64,000 bases of DNA. Origin: Bacteroidota bacterium. GTDB lineage: Bacteria; Bacteroidota; Rhodothermia; Rhodothermales; UBA10348. The notes under the pieces were generated by a model. It ran no database searches and had not been told where the DNA came from. It saw nothing but the letters and a program-made list of their open reading frames with translations. Positions 1 to 9,576 of this stretch are shown here, one piece after another. Position numbers and translations under genes: made by a program. The stretch's first letter is position 1; each line of letters begins with the position of its first letter. The DNA lies in the NCBI GenBank assembly GCA_029262855.1, contig JAJCYP010000050.1, forward strand, positions 1 through 64,000. The letters are read 5' to 3'.

Positions 1-140
1 GATCAGGCCCCCACACCTCAGCCGTAGCACGCGAAAAACCCCTACCAAATCGCCCCATACGGCGTCCAAACGGCACGTGCGACCCCCTCAGCTACGCCCC
101 GTATGCTGGCCCTACCCGCGAAACGGTGCGGAAAACGAGG
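1..140. other. window edge, no gene seen
   Basis: This stretch lies downstream of hflX on the minus strand. I see no convincing coding sequence, RNA gene or terminator hairpin in it. It may be the 3' flank of a gene lying outside the window. Confidence 0.5.
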
Positions 141-1448
141 CTAGCCGGCGGCCCCAATGCCCTGACCGGCGTCGATGATGCCTTTCAGTCCGCGGGAATG
201 CTTTCGTGCGAGCCGGATTCGCATCCGGGCAATGGGCACGGCCTCGTTGGGCGCCTCGGAGAGGTACTCCTCTTCCAGGATGTCGGCGACACGCCTCACG
301 TGGGCAATCGCGCCGGCGTTTGTCACGGGGATGCGGACCTCGGTCTCCACGTAGTCGGCCTCCACCAGCAAAACCACTTCTTCGCGCAGCGCTGCCAGGC
401 CTATGCCCCGCGACGCCGATACGAACACCGCCTCGGGATGCTCAGAGCGGAGGCGCTGGATGAACTCGGTCGACTCGACGGCGTCCACCTTGTTGAACAC
501 GAGCAGCGTCGGCTTCTCGGCGGCCCCGAGTTCCTTGAGCGTGGCATTGACCACCTTGATCTGATCCTCAAACCGCGGGTGCGAGCAATCCACGACGTGC
601 ATCAAGGCGTCACTCTCCCGGACTTCATCCAGTGTGCTCTTGAAACTCTCGATCAGCCGGTGAGGCAACTTCCGGATGAACCCGACGGTGTCGGACAGCA
701 AGACCTCCTTGTTTCCGCTGATTCGGACGAGTCGGGTCGTGGCGTCGAGGGTTGCGAAGAGCCTGTTTTCGGCCAGCACAGAGGTGTCGGCCAGCGCATT
801 CATCAAGGTGGACTTACCGGCGTTTGTGTAGCCTACCAGGGAGATCCGCGCAAACTCGCCACGCCCCTTCCGTTGAGTGGTCCGCTGCTTGTCGATCTTG
901 TCCAGACGCTCCTTGAGCGTCGCGATGCGATGTCCGATCAGGCGGCGGTCCGTCTCAATCTGCGTCTCTCCCGGACCCTTGGTTCCGATTCCACCGCTCT
1001 GTCTCGAGAGATGGGTCCAGTGCCGGGTCAGTCGCGTGCGCAGGTATTCAAGCTGGGCCAGCTCGACCTGGGTCTTGGCGATGGCCGACCGGGCGTTACG
1101 AGCGAAGATGTCCAGAATGAGCGCCGATCTGTCAATGAGCTTGCACTTGATGGTGCGCTCCAGATTTCGCAGTTGGTTCGGGCTCAGGTCATCGTCGAAA
1201 ATCACAAGGTCTGCCTTGTGCTGGTCCACCATCTCCTTGAGTTCCTCCACCTTGCCGGAGCCCACGTACGTCGCGGGGTTTATCCCCCGAACACGTTGCA
1301 TCAGGGTGTCGGCCGTGTCCGCGCCGGCCGTGTCGGCCAGCAGTTCTAATTCCTTGAGGGAGTCTTCGACTTCCCAGGGCTGAACGCCCTGAGTCACGAC
1401 ACCGACAAGCACGGCCGTCTCCCGCCGATCGTTCTGGGTAATACTCAA
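141..1448 (-). CDS. hflX: GTPase HflX
   Basis: Ribosome-associated GTPase that in other bacteria splits stalled or stressed 70S ribosomes. The 435-residue product has the N-terminal HflX domain, the family signature [17 protein letters not shown] at about 153-169, then a G domain with G1 GYTNAGKST (206-214), G3 DTVG (253-256) and G4 NKVD (319-322). Length is normal for the family. The start is a TTG nine bases after the preceding gene; the next in-frame Met is residue 50, inside the conserved domain, so the TTG is the sensible choice. It is the last gene of a three-gene minus-strand run. Identification is secure; only the exact start is uncertain. Confidence 0.96.
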   Translation of the reverse strand: MSITQNDRRETAVLVGVVTQGVQPWEVEDSLKELELLADTAGADTADTLMQRVRGINPATYVGSGKVEELKEMVDQHKADLVIFDDDLSPNQLRNLERTIKCKLIDRSALILDIFARNARSAIAKTQVELAQLEYLRTRLTRHWTHLSRQSGGIGTKGPGETQIETDRRLIGHRIATLKERLDKIDKQRTTQRKGRGEFARISLVGYTNAGKSTLMNALADTSVLAENRLFATLDATTRLVRISGNKEVLLSDTVGFIRKLPHRLIESFKSTLDEVRESDALMHVVDCSHPRFEDQIKVVNATLKELGAAEKPTLLVFNKVDAVESTEFIQRLRSEHPEAVFVSASRGIGLAALREEVVLLVEADYVETEVRIPVTNAGAIAHVRRVADILEEEYLSEAPNEAVPIARMRIRLARKHSRGLKGIIDAGQGIGAAG

Positions 1449-1457
1449 TTGGTAGGC

Positions 1458-2009
1458 CTAGCTGGCTGCGCGGGGGCCGCGCACCCGTTCGGCCGGTTTG
1501 ATTTGACGCTGTTCGAGTCTCTCCGCAACAAGAAGGCGGAAGCGCTCCAGATGAACGGCGGGAACGGGGACATCCAGACGCATGGTCTCTGTCTGCCCGC
1601 TGCTCTGGTAGAGGAATACGAACTGCGTTTTGTGCCCGGACTGAGCCTCGAAATAGTCTGTCACCTGGCACCAGGGGAGCGCGGATTCTCGACGGCCGAG
1701 GCCGGCCACGAGGCCATGTCGCGAGACAATAACGGTGGCGCCGACGACCACCGAGGCAAACCAAAGGCCACCGCCGGTCACGTAGCCAAGGAAAACCCAT
1801 CCAGGAACACTGCTGCCCGTATTGACTGCATACAGGGCCAGAAGGCCAATCATGCCGACAAAGGTGACCGGCCAGGCCGCCGTCACGGAGACCGAATGCC
1901 ACGACAGCAATGGATCGGCCACCCGGATCCGCTGGTACACGGTCAGGAGAAAGAGTGCGGCGGTCACCGAAAGAAACGCCGCTACCAGTATCGTGTGAAA
2001 AAGGGGCAT
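1458..2009 (-). CDS. small membrane protein, unknown function
   Basis: A 183-residue protein I do not recognise. The N-terminal half holds three hydrophobic segments (about 3-24, 42-62 and 68-93). The rest looks like a soluble domain of beta strands, perhaps a membrane-anchored PH-like fold, but that is a guess. The ATG at 2009 was chosen because the open frame upstream overlaps the preceding gene and has no hydrophobic or conserved character. It sits 25 bases after the BatA-like gene and 9 bases before hflX, so the three are probably co-transcribed. Confidence 0.7.
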   Translation of the reverse strand: MPLFHTILVAAFLSVTAALFLLTVYQRIRVADPLLSWHSVSVTAAWPVTFVGMIGLLALYAVNTGSSVPGWVFLGYVTGGGLWFASVVVGATVIVSRHGLVAGLGRRESALPWCQVTDYFEAQSGHKTQFVFLYQSSGQTETMRLDVPVPAVHLERFRLLVAERLEQRQIKPAERVRGPRAAS

Positions 2010-2034
2010 GATGGGTTGAGGTGAGAGGGGTCGA

Positions 2035-4125
2035 CTAGGATGCCGTTTCAGGCTTCCATTGTCTGGCGACCACCATCTCCGCCGCCAGAAAAAGCAACGC
2101 AAGCGCCAGAAACACGTTCCAGAGGTCCGCTCCGCGACGGGCGTCCGCCACCCTGTCCGCAATCGGACCCGCACCGCCCACTTCCAATGCCGTGACTGTG
2201 GCATCGGAGCGTTGCGAGAGCATTGAGGCGGCCTCAGTCGGAGACGCCAACTGCAGATCTGACTCGCGTGGCGCGTTGTTCACAGCCACCAGCCGCTGGG
2301 TCTCCCCGTTGACCAAGACCCTGTAGAGCCCAGCCTCCTCGAGCAGGCCACCCAGGTTTACCAGCGTTCCGCCAACACCCGATCGCGTCAGGGGAGCCGA
2401 CTCCAGCCCGCCTGGGGAATTGACGAGAATCGTTGCCGACTCGTCAATGCCGGCCAGCAGCACTTCGCCCGATTCTCCCACGTTAAACGTGTCCCCCGTG
2501 GTTGTGCCGCTGGCAGACAGCAAGAACATCGAACGGTAGACAAGCGGGATGAACAGACCCCGTGTCGGGAGATCCGACCACGTCGGATCAGGTGCAACCG
2601 CCATCAGCAGCATGCTGCCACGGCGATGCCGGATTTCCTGGAGAAACGGAGCGCCCGATGACATCTCCATCACCGAAGCCTCTGCCCCGGCGCCCGGAGT
2701 GTATATCATCCTCTGATATATGGTGGGTCGTTCCAGTCCTCCGGAAGAGGCGTCCAGAACACCGCTGAAGAGCGGGTGCTCCAGATCCACCCTGTCGATC
2801 GCGTCGACGGTCGTGCCATCGCCACCCGAGGGGAGGCTCGATACACGCCCTCCACCAACGGCGGACAGGAGTCCATTGTAGTCCTCGATCCGCGCCGAGG
2901 CCGAGGGGAAGAAGAGCACGCCTCCTCCAGCCCCCACGTACGTGGCGACCCGGTCGATCTCTCCGGACGTGAGCGTCCGCGGTGATGCCAGAATCACAGC
3001 ATCGTATGCCGAGAGGTCCAGGGACGCCAGGTCGCGTTCAGGGACAGTCCTGATGGAGAGCGAGATTCGGGGATCCGCCCTCAGTGCCGCGCCCAGATAC
3101 CGGATATCCTGTCCGTCGCCTGCCACGACCAGCACCTGACGCTGGTCCGGCACCCGGAGCGCGAAATACGCCTTGTTGTCGTCAGGGAAGACATCGTCCT
3201 CCGTCTCCACGACGCCCGCCAGCCAACCACGCTCGGTGGGCGATACGCTGAACTCGACCGTTGTCGCGGCACCCGCGGAGAGATCGGAGGTGGACTGCGC
3301 CACCCTCACCCCTTCCAGATAAACGCTGGTCACATAGGAGGCCGCGGCAGCGCCGCCGTAATTCGTCAGGGTCGCCGCAAGTTGAACAGGCTGGTCGGCC
3401 TCGACAATGCGGGATCGCAACTCCACCTCTGCCACGCCTACGTTGTCGGGACTGCCCGAACCGACGGGAACGAGATACACGGGCGAGGTGTCTGCAATGC
3501 GCGTGCCCGCCGTATCGACCAGCGTCGAGGCCTGAAGGTCGCTGATGAAGTAGATCTCCCTGTTCTGACTCGCAACCCGCCCCATGCCTTCTGCCGCCGT
3601 GGCGAGCGCCTCCAAACCGGTTCGGGCCGAAGCACTGACCGACAGCGCGTCCAGGCGCCTGAGGGCGGCTTCCCCGCCAGGCCCGATGGAGACTGGACCG
3701 CTGGCCCCCAAGCCGACAATGGCGACTTCGTCGCGCGAGTCGGTGTCCGCGAGAATCCCTCGCGCCAGAGCCGTCGCCTGATCGATGTAAGCGCCCCGCG
3801 AATCCCGCTGCGTCATCGACGGGGACGTGTCCACGACGACCGCCACTCCTACCGGCGCGGCCCCTGCAAACGCTCCAGCGAGTTGTCCCGTCAAGGTTGG
3901 ACGCGCGAACGCAATCACCATCGCGGCGATGGCCAGCGTCCGAAGCACGAGCAGCAACCACTGCTTGATGCGGACGCGCTGCATGGTCGAACGCTCGACC
4001 TCCCTCAGAAACGCCAACGAAGAGAAGTCTACTTTCTTCGGCTTCCGAAAATTGAATAGATGGATGATCAGCGGCACGCCGGCTGCGATCAAGCCAATCA
4101 GAATGAGGGGGTTCAGGAACGTCAT
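2035..4125 (-). CDS. BatA-type membrane protein with VWA domain
   Basis: A 696-residue protein beginning with a BatA (aerotolerance-type) N-terminal module. It has a first membrane segment at about 4-24, the basic linker HLFNFRKPKK, and a second segment at about 55-75. A von Willebrand A domain follows with the metal-site motif DTSPS at 99-103. After it come a region resembling a CARDB/beta-sandwich module and a domain like a class-I amidotransferase fold. A final membrane helix and a short basic tail close the protein. Such proteins are common in Bacteroidota and their relatives, often near MoxR ATPases, though no moxR is seen here. The ATG at 4125 is preferred because the BatA motif starts exactly there. 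The precise function is unknown. Confidence 0.85.
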   Translation of the reverse strand: MTFLNPLILIGLIAAGVPLIIHLFNFRKPKKVDFSSLAFLREVERSTMQRVRIKQWLLLVLRTLAIAAMVIAFARPTLTGQLAGAFAGAAPVGVAVVVDTSPSMTQRDSRGAYIDQATALARGILADTDSRDEVAIVGLGASGPVSIGPGGEAALRRLDALSVSASARTGLEALATAAEGMGRVASQNREIYFISDLQASTLVDTAGTRIADTSPVYLVPVGSGSPDNVGVAEVELRSRIVEADQPVQLAATLTNYGGAAAASYVTSVYLEGVRVAQSTSDLSAGAATTVEFSVSPTERGWLAGVVETEDDVFPDDNKAYFALRVPDQRQVLVVAGDGQDIRYLGAALRADPRISLSIRTVPERDLASLDLSAYDAVILASPRTLTSGEIDRVATYVGAGGGVLFFPSASARIEDYNGLLSAVGGGRVSSLPSGGDGTTVDAIDRVDLEHPLFSGVLDASSGGLERPTIYQRMIYTPGAGAEASVMEMSSGAPFLQEIRHRRGSMLLMAVAPDPTWSDLPTRGLFIPLVYRSMFLLSASGTTTGDTFNVGESGEVLLAGIDESATILVNSPGGLESAPLTRSGVGGTLVNLGGLLEEAGLYRVLVNGETQRLVAVNNAPRESDLQLASPTEAASMLSQRSDATVTALEVGGAGPIADRVADARRGADLWNVFLALALLFLAAEMVVARQWKPETAS

Positions 4126-4245
4126 GAGCCCGCATACAACGAGGCGTGGGGGGGGCCGTTCCGAAGGGGTTCCGGAGTGCATACCTGTGTGTGATCCCAA
4201 CCGCCGGCCGCGCGTACAAGGCTGTCTTTGTTTTTTCAGCGTCTC

Positions 4246-7077
4246 ATGCCCAAGCCTTCCAAGCGGTCAATCACAATCAGGGGTGCCCGCCAGCACAATC
4301 TGAAGGGGATTGATATAGACATCCCCCGAGGCAAACTGGTGGTGTTCACCGGACCGTCTGGTTCCGGCAAGTCATCACTGGCGTTCGATACCATTTACGC
4401 CGAGGGACAGCGGCGTTATGTGGAAAGCCTGAGCGCCTACGCCCGGCAGTTCCTGGAGCGAATGGACAAGCCGGACGTGGATGTGATCACGGGTCTTGCG
4501 CCGGCGATTGCCATCGAGCAGAAGACCACCAGCCGAAATCCCCGGTCTACCGTGGCGACGCAAACGGAGATTTACGACCATCTCCGTCTCCTCTTTGCCC
4601 GCATCGGTATCACGTATTCGCCGGTCTCCGGCGAGCCCGTCACGAGCGACACACCGCGCTCGGTCGCGACGACGCTCACCGATGAACTGGAGGACGGCGC
4701 CCGATTCTATCTGGGATTCAGGTTGCCCGAGCGGAAGGGCATCACCCTGGTCCGCGAACTCGATTCACTGAAGCGACGGGGTTTCTTCCGCCTCCTGATT
4801 TCCTCCGCCAAGGGCGAGAAGATCGTTGACCTGAATGAGACGGAGCCGGCCAAGGTGAAGGCTGCCCGGAAGCGAATCTTGGTCATCGCCGATCGGCTGT
4901 CTGTTCGAAAAGGGGAGGAGAGCGCGTTGGCCAGGCTGTCGGACTCCGTCGAGATGGCCTTTCGCGAGGGAGGAGGGCGCGCCGTTGCCCGCGTGGCGGA
5001 TTCCAGGGAAGAGTTCGAGTTCAGCGAGTTCTTTGAGCGGGATGGCCTCCGGTTTGAGGAGCCGTCGCCCAACCTCTTCTCGTTCAACTCCCCCCTGGGT
5101 GCCTGTCCCGAGTGCCAGGGATTTGGCCGGGTGACCGGCCTGGATCCGGACCTGATCATCCCGAAGCCCCAGTTGTCCATTCGGCAGGGGGCCGTGGCGC
5201 CCTTTCGAACCGATCAGTGGAGCCAGTACTTCCGGGACCTGATCCGGGCGGCTGCGGATGCGCGGATCTCCATTGATGTCCCCTACGCGGCGCTCAATGA
5301 GGAAGAACGAAGGTTGGTGTGGGAAGGGGCCGGCGAGTACGCGGGCATCAACGGCTTCTTCGCCATGCTGGAGAAGCAGAACTACAAGATGCACTACCGC
5401 ATCCTGCATGCGCGGTACAGAGGGTACACCGAGTGTCCGGAGTGCAAGGGTTACCGCCTGCGAAAGGAGGCCCGCTACGTTCGCATCCGTGATACTCACA
5501 TCGGTCAGGCGGGTGAGCTGACGGTCGGAGAGGCTCGGGATTTCTTCGAACAGCTGGAGCTCACGCCACACGAATCCGACGTGGCCGGACGTGTGATTCA
5601 CGAGGTCCGGAAGCGGCTACGCTTTCTGGATGACGTGGGTTTGGACTACCTCACCCTGAACCGGTTGAGCCAAACGTTGTCCGGCGGGGAAAGCCAGCGT
5701 ATCCACCTCGCCACATCACTGGGCTCCGCGCTCGTGGGCTCGCTCTACGTCCTGGATGAGCCCTCCATTGGACTGCACCCGCGGGACTCGGACCGCCTCA
5801 TTTCCATCCTTGAGAACCTCCGCGACATCGGCAACACCGTGATTGTTGTCGAACACGAGGAGGCGATGATGCGCCGGGCAGACTACTTGGTCGACTTCGG
5901 CCCGGGGGCCGGTCGGCACGGTGGTACCATTGTCTCGGAGGGCAATCCGGAACACGTGCTCGCGGACCCGGCGTCGTTGACGGGCGCGTACCTCTCCGGC
6001 ACGAAGCGTATCGAAGTCCCCGCCACTCGCCGGTCCGTGGATGCGCGGGACGTGATCATGGTTGAAAAGGCGAGGCAGCACAATCTGAAGCACGTGGATG
6101 TGCAAATCCCGCTTGGGATTGTGACCTGCGTCACGGGCGTTTCCGGATCCGGCAAGTCGACACTGATGCACGACATCGTGTACCTCGGCCTCGCAAGGCT
6201 CCTGGGTTTGGAGGTTTCGGACGAAAAGGTCGGCGCACACGATTCCATTCGTGGTCATCGCCTGATTGACCACGTTGAGCTGGTCGATCAGAACCCCATC
6301 GGGCGTTCGCCCCGCTCGAACCCCATCACCTACATCAAGGCCTTTGACCAGATCAGGCAGCTGTTCGCCAACACCCATCAGGCGCAGGTGCGAGGCCTGA
6401 AGCCGGGCTACTTCTCCTTCAACGTGCCCGGCGGGCGATGCGAGACTTGCCAGGGCGAGGGACAGGTGAAGGTGGAAATGCAGTTTCTTGCCGATCTCTA
6501 TCTGGAATGTGAGGCCTGCAGGGGCACGCGGTACAAGCAGGAAGCCCGGGAGATGCACTATCAGGGGCGGAGCATCGATCAGGTGCTCGCCATGACGGTG
6601 GACGAGGCCCTCGAGTTCTTCTCCGATCAGGGACAGCTCACGAGGAAGCTCCAGGTGCTCAGCGAGATCGGGCTGGGGTATATCTCGCTCGGCCAGCCCT
6701 CAAACACGCTTTCGGGTGGCGAGGCCCAGCGCATCAAGCTGGCGGGCCACCTGGCCAAGACCAGCAAGCAGCGGATCCTGTACCTCTTTGATGAGCCCAC
6801 CACCGGGCTTCATTTTGACGATATCCAGAAACTCCTCGGAGCCTTTGACCGCCTGGTCAGGAGCGGGCACTCGGTCGTGATTATCGAGCACAACCTGGAC
6901 GTCATCAAATGCGCGGACCACGTCATCGACCTCGGACCCGAAGGCGGCGTGAGAGGTGGATTCGTGGTTGCCGCGGGGACCCCGGAGGAGATAGCCGGCA
7001 ACCCGGAGAGCCACACGGGCCGATTCCTCCGGACCGTATTGCCGGAATTCGCGGATGCCCCTCAAGAACCTGTCTAA
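4246..7077 (+). CDS. uvrA: excinuclease ABC subunit A
   Basis: DNA-damage recognition ATPase of nucleotide excision repair, working with UvrB and UvrC. The 943-residue product has two ABC modules: Walker A GPSGSGKS at 36-43 and GVSGSGKS near 631, ABC signatures LSGGESQR and LSGGEAQR, and zinc-finger cysteine pairs (CPECQG, CPECKG, CETCQG with CEACRG). Length and order match UvrA. I start at the ATG at 4246; a TTG 18 bases upstream is in frame but adds nothing conserved. It is divergent from the BatA-like gene, with 120 bases between them. mfd, which recruits UvrA, is about 10 kb away. Confidence 0.98.
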   Translation: MPKPSKRSITIRGARQHNLKGIDIDIPRGKLVVFTGPSGSGKSSLAFDTIYAEGQRRYVESLSAYARQFLERMDKPDVDVITGLAPAIAIEQKTTSRNPRSTVATQTEIYDHLRLLFARIGITYSPVSGEPVTSDTPRSVATTLTDELEDGARFYLGFRLPERKGITLVRELDSLKRRGFFRLLISSAKGEKIVDLNETEPAKVKAARKRILVIADRLSVRKGEESALARLSDSVEMAFREGGGRAVARVADSREEFEFSEFFERDGLRFEEPSPNLFSFNSPLGACPECQGFGRVTGLDPDLIIPKPQLSIRQGAVAPFRTDQWSQYFRDLIRAAADARISIDVPYAALNEEERRLVWEGAGEYAGINGFFAMLEKQNYKMHYRILHARYRGYTECPECKGYRLRKEARYVRIRDTHIGQAGELTVGEARDFFEQLELTPHESDVAGRVIHEVRKRLRFLDDVGLDYLTLNRLSQTLSGGESQRIHLATSLGSALVGSLYVLDEPSIGLHPRDSDRLISILENLRDIGNTVIVVEHEEAMMRRADYLVDFGPGAGRHGGTIVSEGNPEHVLADPASLTGAYLSGTKRIEVPATRRSVDARDVIMVEKARQHNLKHVDVQIPLGIVTCVTGVSGSGKSTLMHDIVYLGLARLLGLEVSDEKVGAHDSIRGHRLIDHVELVDQNPIGRSPRSNPITYIKAFDQIRQLFANTHQAQVRGLKPGYFSFNVPGGRCETCQGEGQVKVEMQFLADLYLECEACRGTRYKQEAREMHYQGRSIDQVLAMTVDEALEFFSDQGQLTRKLQVLSEIGLGYISLGQPSNTLSGGEAQRIKLAGHLAKTSKQRILYLFDEPTTGLHFDDIQKLLGAFDRLVRSGHSVVIIEHNLDVIKCADHVIDLGPEGGVRGGFVVAAGTPEEIAGNPESHTGRFLRTVLPEFADAPQEPV

Positions 7078-7199
7078 TTGAACCGTAACCAAACAGGAGC
7101 GACGGTCACACACCAGCCTCGACATCCCGCCCTCCTCTGAGCCTGACCAACATCTACCCCATATCATCCGTAGCCGACTCCGGGACTGACACCGCGGTC

Positions 7200-8402
7200 G
7201 TGAGCCCAGTAACGTCCCGGGCGCAGGCCTCGGCCGTTTCAGCCGGACGTCTCGCGGGCAAGCGCATTGCTCTGTTCACGGGCGCGTACAACCATATCGC
7301 CGATGGGGTATCGCTGACGCTCAACCGCCTGGTGCGACACCTCGAACAGGAGGGCGCCGTTGTCAAGGTGTATGCCCCGACCGTCGAGGAGGCAGTACTC
7401 GAGCACGCCGGGATGCTGGAGCCCGTGCGCTCGATCGCCATGCCGGGGAGACCGGAGTACCGGATTTCGCTGACCATGACGCGCAGGCAGATCAAATCGA
7501 TCGAAGAATTTGCGCCTGATCTTGTCCACCTCGCGACGCCAGACATACCTGGAGGACAGGCGCTCCGCTGGGCGCTGAAGCACGGAGTCCCGGTGGTTGG
7601 GTCCTACCACACCCACTTTACCTCCTATCTGGGCTTTTACGGGCTCGGCTGGGCCGAGCGTTACCTGTGGCATCGCCTCCGCAAGTTCTACGGTCGCTGT
7701 CTACACACGTACGTGCCGTCCCAATCCATGGCCGAGGTTCTGGCTGAGCACGGCATCGCGGACGGCGTTCGGCTCTGGAGGCGCGGCGTTGAATTGCAGC
7801 GTTTCGACCCGGCCAAGCGCGACCTGGCCTGGCGGCGGGATCTGGGCTTTGCCGACGATGATGTCGTGGTCACTCTGATCAGTCGCCTGGTAGTCGAGAA
7901 AGGACTCACGACATTCGCCAAGACCATTCGGCTCCTTCTGGATCGCGGCATTCCTGTCCGCTGTCTGATCGTGGGCAAGGGTCCCGGGCGGGAAATGCTG
8001 GAGGCCGAGCTTCCCGAAGCCGTCTTCCTGGGGCACCGAAAAGGCAAGGAGCTGTCCCGTGCCTACGCCTCGTCTGACATTTTCGTCTTCCCGAGTTTTA
8101 CCGAGACCTTTGGCAACGTGACGCTGGAGGCCATGGCCTCGGGCCTGCCGGCTGTATGTGCCGATGCGACCGGGAGCCGGTCACTGGTCATTCCAGGCCG
8201 AACAGGATTCTTGGCACCACCGGATAACGCCGAGGTGTTCGCCGCCCATGTCGAGCGATTGGTGACCGACAAGGCCCTCCGGTCCTCGATGTCTGAGGCC
8301 GCGCGCGAGGAGGCCGCCACGTACGCCTGGCCGAGAGTTCTGGGAAGCATCGTCGGGTACTATCTCGAAGTCCTGCCCGAGCGCGAGATGTCCGGGGCCT
8401 GA
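7200..8402 (+). CDS. GT4-family glycosyltransferase
   Basis: GT-B fold retaining glycosyltransferase of about 400 residues, resembling the alpha-mannosyl or sulfoquinovosyl transferases that act on glycolipids. N-terminal motif GAYNHIADGVSLTLNRL is the acceptor-side glycine/asparagine loop. The C-terminal domain has the sugar-nucleotide motif FPSFTETFGNVTLEAMASGLP with the E-x7-E pattern. The annotated start is GTG at 7200, but the frame stays open upstream with no ATG, so the N-terminus is uncertain. The next gene, also a GT4 enzyme, starts one base after the stop, so the two are translationally coupled and probably add successive sugars to one product. Donor and acceptor cannot be read from sequence. 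Confidence 0.85.
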   Translation: MSPVTSRAQASAVSAGRLAGKRIALFTGAYNHIADGVSLTLNRLVRHLEQEGAVVKVYAPTVEEAVLEHAGMLEPVRSIAMPGRPEYRISLTMTRRQIKSIEEFAPDLVHLATPDIPGGQALRWALKHGVPVVGSYHTHFTSYLGFYGLGWAERYLWHRLRKFYGRCLHTYVPSQSMAEVLAEHGIADGVRLWRRGVELQRFDPAKRDLAWRRDLGFADDDVVVTLISRLVVEKGLTTFAKTIRLLLDRGIPVRCLIVGKGPGREMLEAELPEAVFLGHRKGKELSRAYASSDIFVFPSFTETFGNVTLEAMASGLPAVCADATGSRSLVIPGRTGFLAPPDNAEVFAAHVERLVTDKALRSSMSEAAREEAATYAWPRVLGSIVGYYLEVLPEREMSGA

Positions 8403-8403
8403 G

Positions 8404-9576
8404 ATGATGCGCCTGCTGTTTGTCTCGCACTCCTTGCCACCGAAAGACAGGCCGCTGGACAATCTTGGTGGAATGCAGCGGGTGGCACTCGAACTGGATG
8501 CGGCGCTCCGGGATAGCCCCGGCGTTTCGTACCATACCCGCTTCCTCCGGGCACCGTGGAGGACCATCCATATCCAGTCCGCAGCCTTTCTCCTGAGATC
8601 CCTCCCGGCATTGGCCGCGGTGGCGCGACGACGCGAGGTCGATGTCATTCTCTTTTCCTCGATGGTCACCGCGGCCCTCACCGTGTTTTTGCGTCCCGTG
8701 TTTCGGCGAAATGGAGTCATGACGGCCGCCATCGTTCACGGGCTCGACGTCACCACTCCGGCCAGGCCTTATCAGTGGTTCGTGCCGAAAGTGTTCGCAT
8801 CGCTGGACCTTGTGATGCCAGTATCAGCCGCTACGGGCGAGGAGTGCGTCAAACGTGGATTGGACCGCAACCGTCTGCGACCGGTCCGGAACGGCGTCGA
8901 TACCGACCGCTTCGAGGAGCCCGGTTTCGAACGAGGGGTACGGGGGAAGGCCCTCGCTGCCATCGACGGCGCAGACGCGCTCCCTGACGGCGCAGTCGTG
9001 CTCGCCAGCGTGGGCCGGCAGGTCGAGCGCAAGGGCTTCAGCTGGTTCGTGCGCGAAGTCATGCCGGGCCTGCCCGACCACATCCACTACTGGCTGGCCG
9101 GTAACGGACCCGAGCATTCCGCCATCCGGGAGAGCATCGATTCGGCCGGACTCACGCATCGTGTGCGGCTGCTGGGCCGGGTCTCCGAAGAAGAGCTGGC
9201 CGCCCTCTATCGCGGTGCCGACCTGTTCGTGATGCCGAATGTCCCCGTCCCCGGAGACATGGAGGGGTTCGGCGTGGTAATGCTGGAGGCCGGCCTGAGT
9301 GGGCTGCCCACGGTCGGGGCCCGTCTGGAGGGCATTGCCGAAGTGATCACCAACAACCGCAATGGACGGTTGGTAGAGTCAGGCGACGCGGCCGCCTTCT
9401 CCAGGGCAATTCGCCACTATGTCGATGACCCGGCCGTTCTGCTACAGGCATCACGAGATGCCTATCGGCACACGCGCAGCCATTTCTCGTGGACAAGCGT
9501 CGGGGCCGAATACGTGGACGTGCTCAAAGCGCGTCTCGCGACTCGAGGTACGACAGCAGCGCCGGCAGGAAAATGA
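8404..9576 (+). CDS. GT4-family glycosyltransferase
   Basis: A second GT-B glycosyltransferase (390 residues) directly after the first. The N-terminus, MMRLLFVSHSLPP, and the early NLGGMQRVALEL segment are typical of the acceptor domain. The C-terminal domain has a VGRQVERKGFSWFV loop and the donor-site motif with the GFGVVMLEAGLSGLP segment. The last 53 bases overlap the 3' end of the convergent exporter gene. Substrate unknown; pairing with the upstream GT4 gene suggests glycolipid or surface polysaccharide assembly. Confidence 0.85.
   Translation: MMRLLFVSHSLPPKDRPLDNLGGMQRVALELDAALRDSPGVSYHTRFLRAPWRTIHIQSAAFLLRSLPALAAVARRREVDVILFSSMVTAALTVFLRPVFRRNGVMTAAIVHGLDVTTPARPYQWFVPKVFASLDLVMPVSAATGEECVKRGLDRNRLRPVRNGVDTDRFEEPGFERGVRGKALAAIDGADALPDGAVVLASVGRQVERKGFSWFVREVMPGLPDHIHYWLAGNGPEHSAIRESIDSAGLTHRVRLLGRVSEEELAALYRGADLFVMPNVPVPGDMEGFGVVMLEAGLSGLPTVGARLEGIAEVITNNRNGRLVESGDAAAFSRAIRHYVDDPAVLLQASRDAYRHTRSHFSWTSVGAEYVDVLKARLATRGTTAAPAGK

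Noticed and set aside
126-1349. 407-residue plus-strand open frame opposite hflX
   Set aside because: It is antisense to a certain gene, has no recognisable motif, and reflects high third-position GC. The same applies to the long frames opposite mfd, the exporter (10940-12190), SoeA (41396-42823) and SoeBC (43938-45584).
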